Of a DNA stretch of 46,350 nucleotides, positions 41,322 to 46,350 are shown piece by piece. How positions within the stretch are numbered: position 1 is the first letter of the stretch; every line of letters starts with the position of its first letter. The notes under the pieces were generated by a model that was not told the DNA's origin, did not search any database, and saw nothing but the letters and a program-made list of their open reading frames with translations. A program made the translations under genes and the position numbers. This stretch comes from Myxococcota bacterium (lineage in GTDB: Bacteria; Myxococcota_A; UBA9160; UBA4427). The stretch lies in assembly GCA_029268645.1 (NCBI GenBank), contig JAQWNI010000037.1, positions 1-46,350 on the forward strand, in the 5' to 3' direction.

Positions 41322-42656
41322 CTAGCGCGTTTGGAGCAGGCGCAAGCAGAGAATTTTGGCGACATTGAGCATGAGGTGGGCCGCACCCTGGGCATTCGAC
41401 TCTATCGACTTGCGGATCGTGCGCTCGCTCAGGCTAAGAATGCGGCACCGGGTGGCTGCGTACATGTCGACCACCCGTGGCTGTTCGAGGAGGAAGGCCG
41501 CGGCCCCGAAGACGTCACCGGGATTGAAGACTCCGAGGAGCGAGTCTCCATCACGAACTTCAATATGGCCCTCAAGGAGCACGAACATATTTCGGGCGCT
41601 TCCGCCCTTCTTGATGACATGATCACCCGGATCACAATGAATGATATTGCTCTTGTCGATGACACCGAGCACTTCATCATTCGTTAGGCCCTCCAGGGTC
41701 GAGGTTTGGTGTTCGTTGAGATCTTCAAGCGAATGGTTCACCTCGCCCAGGTAGAGACCAGAATCGACGAGCTTTTGACTCACGACATTGCCTTGGTCCG
41801 CAAGGAGTCTCTCGGTGCACTCGGGGATCTGCTTTTTGTCGCCCCAATCTCGAGTGGTCTCCGCCGACGGAGAGCCAATGCGCCGCAGGTAGTCAATGTC
41901 TTCAACGACGTTGACGATTGGGATCAGATACCCCGAATCGGGGCTGTTGATGTTCTTGGACGCAAAAGTCCGGCTGCCTTGGCTGACGTAGCGACTCAAT
42001 AGGTGAGGCTCGCATGCGCCGAAGACCAGTTGCACACGCTTTTGGCTGACGAAGGCTTGAGATTTCTCTCCGAGTTCCCAGAAGACCCGACTTCCGCGTA
42101 GGTCAGGTCTCACCATTCCGCGTTCACCGACGACGATTTGTTCCTTGGGAATTTCTGCGAGGAACGGCGCGAGCCGGTAGTGCTCAACGAGCCGCTCAGT
42201 AAAGGGAGCGTCCCCCCCCCAGTTAAACCGAGAGGTCGCGACCACCTCTCCGTCGGCGGCCGCGTAAAAAATGCGTGCGCTTTCGTCTTCGGGTTCGTAA
42301 AAGAGTCGATGCGCGTGATCTGCGATGCCTCGATAGCGTCCCATTTCTTCGACGTAGATGTCGTAGCGAAAGCGGTAAACCGCTTCCTTTTCTTCGCCGC
42401 TCTCGGCAAGGTGCGCTCCGTCTCGAATCAACGGGTCCTCCAGCACAGTGTTCTGAAGTCTGCTGACGAAGAAGATAGGCCATTCCGGGTGGGGCGGATG
42501 AGGTCGATTGCCCGGTGCGCGGCCGTTGGTTGTTGGGAAGTAGGGCGTTGTATGCTCATGAGGTACGCCAATGCTCGGCCGAAAGCCTCCCTCTGGATTG
42601 GGCAAGCTTTTCCAATTGTCGGTGTTCGCTTTCGGTAGGCTGGAGAGGCTGTTCAT
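41322..42656 (-). CDS. GNAT/LuxI-fold acyltransferase-like domain fused to a cyclic-nucleotide-binding domain
   Basis: A protein of about 444 residues from the ATG at 42656. After a Pro-rich, probably disordered N-terminus (1-65), residues 88-260 resemble the acyl-acyltransferase fold of the PEP-CTERM-associated and N-acyl amino acid synthase families (AVYRFRYDIYVEEMGR, ARIFYAAADGEVVATSRF). Residues 320-444 form a CRP-type cNMP domain (IIHCDPGDHVIKKGGSARNMFVLLEGHIEV). Its phosphate-binding cassette reads FGAAAF...PRVVD: the glutamate that binds ribose is missing, so cAMP binding is doubtful. Domain order is opposite to mycobacterial Pat. The start is uncertain (42683, 42656 or GTG 42446); none has a good ribosome site. 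It could be a regulated acyltransferase, substrate unknown. Confidence 0.7.
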   Translation of the reverse strand: MNSLSSLPKANTDNWKSLPNPEGGFRPSIGVPHEHTTPYFPTTNGRAPGNRPHPPHPEWPIFFVSRLQNTVLEDPLIRDGAHLAESGEEKEAVYRFRYDIYVEEMGRYRGIADHAHRLFYEPEDESARIFYAAADGEVVATSRFNWGGDAPFTERLVEHYRLAPFLAEIPKEQIVVGERGMVRPDLRGSRVFWELGEKSQAFVSQKRVQLVFGACEPHLLSRYVSQGSRTFASKNINSPDSGYLIPIVNVVEDIDYLRRIGSPSAETTRDWGDKKQIPECTERLLADQGNVVSQKLVDSGLYLGEVNHSLEDLNEHQTSTLEGLTNDEVLGVIDKSNIIHCDPGDHVIKKGGSARNMFVLLEGHIEVRDGDSLLGVFNPGDVFGAAAFLLEQPRVVDMYAATRCRILSLSERTIRKSIESNAQGAAHLMLNVAKILCLRLLQTR

Positions 42657-43566
42657 GCTGCACTTGGATCTGAGAACGCGCACCGCGGTACTGGGAACGC
42701 TTTATACGGCAACTGAGGTGGAGGGCGGGCACACCCCGGAACAGCGGAACCTGCTGGAAGCCCTGGCCCGGCACGTTTTAAGGGTTCCGCCATCAGCCGC
42801 CGTTGTGATCTTGCCAGAGGCCTCGGCTGCGGCCCTTGAGAAAAAACAACTCCGCAGGGCCGTCGGACAAATTCTTGTGACGCTTGAGCTGGTGCGCCAC
42901 CCGCCCAGCGCAGTTCTGACGGCTCGGGTCGCTGAGTATCTCGACGCGCTGGAATTCGAAGAGGGCTTTCAGCAATTGGCCGCGGACTACTTGGCCGATG
43001 ATCGCGAGCGGGTCTACGCTGATTGGGAACGAATCCGGCAGCCCGACATGGTAGAGCCCTTCGCTGAAGGACTGGACGCGGCGAGGCTGACGGAGAAGAT
43101 GGAGGCCTTGGGCGATCTCCCGCCGAGCTCTCTCGGACGTGGGCTTTTCGATTTCTACCATCGGAACGGTTTTCCATGGGTTCCCGACGAAGACGAGGAC
43201 AATCTCATCCCGCATGACGTCACCCACGTCCTTGCCGGTTATGGCACGACGCCCGAAGCCGAAGTGGCGCTTCAAGGTTTCTTGGTGGGGGCCGCCCGGG
43301 GCGAGGGTCATTTTTCTTCGCTGCTGGCCTCTATGCTTCTCTTTGAGGTGGGCATGCTGCCCTTCCCAGGCATCGAGCCCGTGACTGCAGTGCTGGCGCG
43401 GCCAGGTGGGGCGGAACTCTTTGCCGCGGCGATCGAGCGGGGCTTGGAATGCCATGGCGATATCGCGGGAGACCACGAAGCCTTGTTGGCTCGCCCGCTC
43501 GCCGAGGTCCGCGCTGAACTGGGGATCCCAGAGCCTGAGACTGGGCCTCATATGTTCATCGTTTAG
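42655..43566 (+). CDS. COQ4-like protein with an N-terminal TerB-like helical region
   Basis: A 303-residue protein. The C-terminal half carries the COQ4 metal motif HDxxHx11E: H187, D188, H191, E203 (PHDVTHVLAGYG). Around it are LGRGLFDFYHRNGFPWVPDEDE and a membrane-facing helical end, as in COQ4. The N-terminal 100 residues form a helical bundle that looks like the TerB/tellurite-resistance group (TPEQRNLLEALARHV). COQ4 proteins act in ubiquinone biosynthesis, where recent work links them to C1 decarboxylation/hydroxylation; whether this distant homologue does so is unknown. GGAGAGG is 7 nt before the ATG at 42655. It precedes an alpha/beta hydrolase gene by about 110 nt. Confidence 0.75.
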   Translation: MLHLDLRTRTAVLGTLYTATEVEGGHTPEQRNLLEALARHVLRVPPSAAVVILPEASAAALEKKQLRRAVGQILVTLELVRHPPSAVLTARVAEYLDALEFEEGFQQLAADYLADDRERVYADWERIRQPDMVEPFAEGLDAARLTEKMEALGDLPPSSLGRGLFDFYHRNGFPWVPDEDEDNLIPHDVTHVLAGYGTTPEAEVALQGFLVGAARGEGHFSSLLASMLLFEVGMLPFPGIEPVTAVLARPGGAELFAAAIERGLECHGDIAGDHEALLARPLAEVRAELGIPEPETGPHMFIV

Positions 43567-43674
43567 GATCCGGCGAGGCTCGGATTGGAAGCGAGCCCGA
43601 AGCGTCAATGGCCTATGCTCCGGCCGCCAAGCCCCCGGGTGTTTGTCTCGAATCGAGCGCGCCCCAATCGCGAA

Positions 43675-44598
43675 ATGCCGACGTTCATGACTGCAGCCCG
43701 ACATCCCAGCGCACCCGAATGGTATCGAGAAGCGCTGGCCGTCCCCCGAAGTGACGAGACGATTGAGGTGGATGGGTGCCTCATTCACTACCTCGCTTGG
43801 GGTGAGCGGGGCCGGCCGGGTTTGCTCTTTGTGCACGGCGGCGGTGCCCACGCGCATTGGTGGACGCATGTGGCGGCCCGCTATTCGCGGCTCTTTAGGG
43901 TCGCGGCGATCGATCTCTCGGGTCATGGCGATTCAGGGCGTAGAGTCCGGTACAGCTTGGAACAATGGACCGACGAGGTCATGGCCGTGGCGGCGGATTC
44001 GGGCATGCACGAAAAACCTGTTGTGGTCGGCCACTCCATGGGGGGGTTCGTCACCATCGCAACGTCGGCGCGCCATCCTGATGCCTTAGCTGGCGCTGTG
44101 GTGTGCGATTCGCCGGTCAGTGCGCCCGACCCGGAGGTCGATGCCCATCGTATGGGCCAGGCTTTCGGGAAACCTCGCTCTTATCCTTCTCGAGAAGAGG
44201 CGATCGCACGGTTTCGCACGGTTCCGCCCCAGCCGCACTATCTCGACTATGTCTTGGCTGACGTGGCCTGGCATTCGCTCACGACAGACGATGAAGGCGG
44301 ATGGCGCTGGAAATTCGATCATCACGCCTTTTCAGCGTTCGAAGAGAATCCTCGGGTCGCGGCACGTCCCTATCTGCCGAAGGTCACTTGTCGCCTCGCC
44401 CTGTTGGCCAGTGAATTCGGATTGGTTGACGGAGAGGTTGGCCGGTACATGTACAACTTAATGGGGCGAGTGAATCCGGTGATCCCGATTCCTCTTGCGG
44501 GTCATCATCTCATGCTCGACCAACCCCTTCTGCTGATTACGGCCTTGAACGCTTTGCTGGCAGACTGGTACCACTCGAAGCCCCTCACTCGTTCCTGA
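43675..44598 (+). CDS. Alpha/beta hydrolase
   Basis: A 307-residue hydrolase. It has the oxyanion/early strand motif LFVHGGGAHAHWW and the nucleophile elbow GHSMGG (S121). Catalytic Asp is probably in LLASEFGLVD or near it, and the His is in LAGHHLMLDQP (about 283). The pattern matches the epoxide hydrolase/haloperoxidase-like group. Start: two ATGs close together (43675 and 43687); frames starting earlier (43585) add Arg-rich residues without family support. It ends before a terminator-like hairpin. Substrate unknown; it may hydrolyse an ester or lactone, for example a product of the BVMO, but they are far apart. Confidence 0.87.
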   Translation: MPTFMTAARHPSAPEWYREALAVPRSDETIEVDGCLIHYLAWGERGRPGLLFVHGGGAHAHWWTHVAARYSRLFRVAAIDLSGHGDSGRRVRYSLEQWTDEVMAVAADSGMHEKPVVVGHSMGGFVTIATSARHPDALAGAVVCDSPVSAPDPEVDAHRMGQAFGKPRSYPSREEAIARFRTVPPQPHYLDYVLADVAWHSLTTDDEGGWRWKFDHHAFSAFEENPRVAARPYLPKVTCRLALLASEFGLVDGEVGRYMYNLMGRVNPVIPIPLAGHHLMLDQPLLLITALNALLADWYHSKPLTRS

Positions 44599-44625
44599 GT
44601 TCACCGCGGGCGGGCTTTTCGGGGT

Positions 44626-44655
44626 GTGGCTCAGTTCCGGTTAACCGTGAGCCAC
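44626..44655 (+). terminator. Terminator-like hairpin after the hydrolase gene
   Basis: GTGGCTCA (44626-44633) is an exact complement of TGAGCCAC (44648-44655). The loop carries the palindrome CGGTTAACCG. It starts 28 nt after the hydrolase stop. There is no U-run, so an intrinsic terminator is possible but not certain. Confidence 0.45.
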
Positions 44656-44764
44656 GAGGAAAGGCTGCGATCTTTGACACGGTTTGCTGCGTGGGCGGCA
44701 CAGATGGCAGAGTTGCTGGATCAACCCAGCCCGAGATAGGCTCTCGGGGCCCGGATCGATTCGC

Positions 44765-44852
44765 GGAGAGGTAGCCAAGCGGCTGACGGCAGCGGTCTTG
44801 AAAACCGCCAGGGTGAAAGCCCTCGTGGGTTCGAATCCCACCCTCTCCGCCA
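44765..44852 (+). tRNA. tRNA-Ser (anticodon TGA)
   Basis: A class II tRNA of 88 nt including an encoded CCA. Acceptor arms GGAGAGG (44765-44771) and CCTCTCC (44842-44848) pair perfectly, with G as discriminator and CCA at 44850-44852. The anticodon stem is GCGGT/ACCGC with loop CTTGAAA, so the anticodon is TGA (44799-44801) and it reads UCN codons, chiefly UCA. A long variable arm and the GGTTCGAATCC T-arm follow, as expected for Ser. Confidence 0.97.
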
Positions 44853-44870
44853 TTCGGCTCGGGGCGAAGG

Positions 44871-45575
44871 TCAGTCGGCTTTGGAGCCGGTGTGTTCCTC
44901 AGGCAGCGGCGTCACCGCGCCTCGGAGATGGGCGGCGAGGAGCTGTCCGAGCCAGGCTCGAAAGCGTTCGGACTCGGCATTTTTTTGCGGTGTGGCGACT
45001 TGAGCGAGTTGGCTGCCGATCAGTGCATCGCCAAACATGGCCAGCACCGCGAGGCGGACCGTAAAGGCAATTTCTTCTCGACTGGGCGGACGACCGCCGA
45101 GCGTGTCCTGCTCTTCTTCAAGCCGCACCCGGATCAACTCCACCACCCGGGCGGTGATCTTGCCTGCTTCTTCGTGATCGGCCGAAGGGTCACGCAGGAC
45201 CCACCAGGCGACGAGTCGGGCGAGCCCGCCTTCGTTCATGGCACGGCCAACGCTCTCCAGCAGCGGTCCACCGGCTTCATCATGGACGCCGCGCCCGCTC
45301 AGAAGCAGCCGGCCAACCTCTTCGGTCAGCGCCGAAGTGGCTCGTTTTTCGAGGGCCTCCATGAGGCCCTCTCGGCTTCCAAAGTGGTGGAGAATGGTGG
45401 GGTGAGAGATGCCCACGTCCCGGGCGATATCCTGAAGTCGGAGTGCATCGGGACCCCCCTCGGCGAGTCGTCGACCGGCGGCATCCAAGATCTCTGCCTG
45501 GGTTTGTTCCGCAGATTGACGGGGTCGCCTGCGGGGATCCGACCGCGACGGTGCTTTCTTGGGGGATTCGACCAT
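44871..45575 (-). CDS. TetR/AcrR-family repressor divergent from coq4
   Basis: A 234-residue repressor. The HTH (about residues 22-70) is canonical: ILDAAGRRLAEGGPDALRLQDIARDVGISHPTILHHFGSREGL, in which the recognition helix SHPTILHHF carries a His-rich end. The N-terminus is Arg/Lys/Pro-rich. A C-terminal all-helical domain forms the ligand pocket. Two identical-type operators lie in the 101 nt to the divergent coq4 gene, one of them 8 nt before this start codon, so self-repression and repression of coq4 are likely. The C-terminal end (GLYxx..LLAAHLRG) is of normal length. Ligand unknown. Confidence 0.9.
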   Translation of the reverse strand: MVESPKKAPSRSDPRRRPRQSAEQTQAEILDAAGRRLAEGGPDALRLQDIARDVGISHPTILHHFGSREGLMEALEKRATSALTEEVGRLLLSGRGVHDEAGGPLLESVGRAMNEGGLARLVAWWVLRDPSADHEEAGKITARVVELIRVRLEEEQDTLGGRPPSREEIAFTVRLAVLAMFGDALIGSQLAQVATPQKNAESERFRAWLGQLLAAHLRGAVTPLPEEHTGSKAD

Positions 45576-45583
45576 TTTCCGAG

Positions 45584-45624
45584 CTTACAGGATTGTCAGG
45601 AGTATCTACTTACAGTATTGTCAG
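45584..45624 (+). promoter_or_regulatory. Tandem TetR operators overlapping the coq4 promoter
   Basis: CTTACAGGATTGTCAG (45584-45599) is repeated as CTTACAGTATTGTCAG (45609-45624), 15 of 16 bases equal, 25 nt apart. Each is itself an imperfect inverted repeat (12 of 16 in the second). A sigma-70 promoter reads TTGTCA (45593-45598), 17 nt, TATTGT (45616-45621), so one operator covers the -35 and the other the -10. Bound repressor would shut transcription of coq4 and, from the same sites, tetR. Confidence 0.75.
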
Positions 45625-45676
45625 TTCGGAAAAGACAAAAGCGCAAGAAAGAAATATGCTCGAAAAGGAGCCCGAA

Positions 45677-46350
45677 ATGATGACCGAACCCGCCCTGAAT
45701 CGACCTGACGCTGCACCGGATCGGACGACGGTCTCAGCTCCCCCGTCGCCCCGCGATCAGCGCATCCGGCTGGGCGACGCGTGGCGCGCCATGAAACAAC
45801 TGTTGGTCGATCCCGACGACACCCAGAAGGTCTTTGTCATCATCCAGGCTCTGTCGGGCAAGAGCGGCGAACGTCAGTTTCAACGTTTCATAGCCAGTGA
45901 GATTGGCCGCCAAGTGTTGGCGGAACGACGCGACTTGATCGCCACGTTGTCGGATCGAGAAGCGCTGGAGGCCATGCCGGCCGGTTCTTTTGGCCGCGCC
46001 TATGCGGACTTCATGAATCAGGAACAGATCAGCGCAGACGGTCTGGTTGAGGCCAGCGAAGGGCCTCAACCGGAGGGCCTGGTCCAAGATGAAGATCGGG
46101 ATCGATTTGGACGTCGCATGCGCGATAGCCACGACCTTTGGCATGTGCTCACCGGATACAGTCGTGATCTCGTGGGTGAAGCCTCGCTTTTGGCCTTTAC
46201 CTTTGCGCAAACCCGCAACCCAGGCATTGGCTTCATCGTTCTGATGGCTTATTTGCGGTCCAAGGGAGAGATCGCCTTCGGACGCCAAATGATTCGGGAA
46301 GGCTATCGTCGCGGTCGCCGAGCAGGCTGGCTGCCCGCCTCGGATTGGGA
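45677..46350 (+). CDS. COQ4-family ubiquinone biosynthesis protein (partial, C-terminus beyond window)
   Basis: About 224 codons to the right edge. The metal motif is HDLWHVLTGY with HDxxHx11E (H152, D153, H156, E168), identical in spacing to mitochondrial COQ4. Around it are MRDSHDLW and GEASLLAFTFAQT, also typical. COQ4 is needed for coenzyme Q synthesis, with a proposed role in removing the C1 carboxyl group. AAGGAG at 45665-45670 and a 6-nt gap fix the start at 45677, although an in-frame ATG is at 45656. It is controlled by the divergent TetR. The match here is closer to true COQ4 than that of the 42655 gene. Confidence 0.88.
   Translation, partial: MMTEPALNRPDAAPDRTTVSAPPSPRDQRIRLGDAWRAMKQLLVDPDDTQKVFVIIQALSGKSGERQFQRFIASEIGRQVLAERRDLIATLSDREALEAMPAGSFGRAYADFMNQEQISADGLVEASEGPQPEGLVQDEDRDRFGRRMRDSHDLWHVLTGYSRDLVGEASLLAFTFAQTRNPGIGFIVLMAYLRSKGEIAFGRQMIREGYRRGRRAGWLPASDW

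Noticed and set aside
22149-42220. Homopolymer runs of 8-9 G or C at 22149-22156, 34093-34100, 39386-39394 and 42212-42220 as a set of phase-variation tracts
   Set aside because: At this GC content about four runs of eight or more are expected by chance in 46 kb, so the number is not unusual. Only the in-frame run is listed as a minor finding.
42793-43926. Minus-strand frame of 377 codons
   Set aside because: Antisense of the COQ4-like gene; Arg/His-rich with no recognised motif.
44641-44853. Minus-strand frame starting MAERVGFEPTR
   Set aside because: It is the well-known spurious translation of the antisense of a tRNA-Ser gene; the tRNA at 44765-44852 explains it.
1-46350. CRISPR array, insertion sequence, prophage or integrase
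   Set aside because: No regularly spaced repeats, transposase, terminal inverted repeats or phage genes were seen on reading both strands. The tRNA shows no flanking partial copy that would mark an integration site.

Overview
The window looks like chromosomal DNA from a GC-rich (roughly 60% by eye), aerobic, Gram-negative, probably uncultured bacterium. Evidence for an outer membrane and respiratory quinone includes ADP-heptose genes (gmhA, hldE), an MlaC-type lipid carrier, and two COQ4-family proteins. There is also a PEP-CTERM surface protein beside polysaccharide genes. This mixture, with many SDR, P450, Rieske and Baeyer-Villiger enzymes, fits a deltaproteobacterial-grade or Myxococcota/Binatia-like lineage. 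That placement is inference. I see no insertion sequence, phage gene, integrase or CRISPR array. One tRNA (Ser, anticodon TGA) is present.

Layout: (1) 1-3161, minus strand: a molybdate operon, regulator-modA-modB-modC, with every junction overlapping by 4 nt. (2) 3.3-9.7 kb: a methyltransferase, then a TetR gene and a coupled plus-strand operon of CYP51-ferredoxin fusion, NTF2-like protein, SDR and atypical SDR. (3) 10.1-12.7 kb: DoxX, MlaC-like and MFS genes. (4) 12.7-17.2 kb: divergent gmhA and hldE, with hldE followed by an FAD oxidoreductase and an aldo/keto reductase. (5) 17.5-26.3 kb: a START-like membrane-anchored protein, a sterol desaturase-family hydroxylase divergent from a sterol-glucosyltransferase-like GT, a Rieske oxygenase, a Baeyer-Villiger monooxygenase, a HAD phosphatase and an acyl-CoA dehydrogenase. 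(6) 26.3-32.7 kb: an MFS transporter, a degenerate histidine-phosphatase-like protein, and a minus-strand operon of SOUL protein, 3beta-HSD-like reductase, DUF1295 reductase and Fe-ADH. (7) 33-38 kb: a PEP-CTERM lectin-like protein, glycosyltransferase, pyruvyltransferase and flippase. (8) 38.4-46.35 kb: TauD-type dioxygenase, HCCA isomerase-like protein, SDR, acyltransferase-cNMP fusion, COQ4-like protein, alpha/beta hydrolase, tRNA-Ser, and a TetR gene divergent from a COQ4 gene cut by the window end.

The most interesting theme is sterol-type chemistry. The CYP51 protein carries CYP51 signature residues and its own 3Fe-4S ferredoxin domain. Within 27 kb there are also a Rieske oxygenase, a sterol desaturase-family enzyme, a 3beta-HSD/NSDHL-like reductase, a DUF1295 (5alpha-reductase-like) membrane protein, a sterol-glucosyltransferase-like enzyme and START/MlaC-type lipid-binding proteins. 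Together they could demethylate, desaturate, reduce and glycosylate a sterol or related triterpenoid, made by the cell or taken up. No squalene epoxidase or oxidosqualene cyclase gene lies in the window, so the source of the substrate is unknown.

Regulation is unusually readable at two TetR genes. The 4714 gene has a perfect 15-bp palindrome inside the spacer of its likely promoter. The 44871-45575 gene is separated from divergent coq4 by two 16-bp operator copies that coincide with the -35 and -10 of the coq4 promoter.
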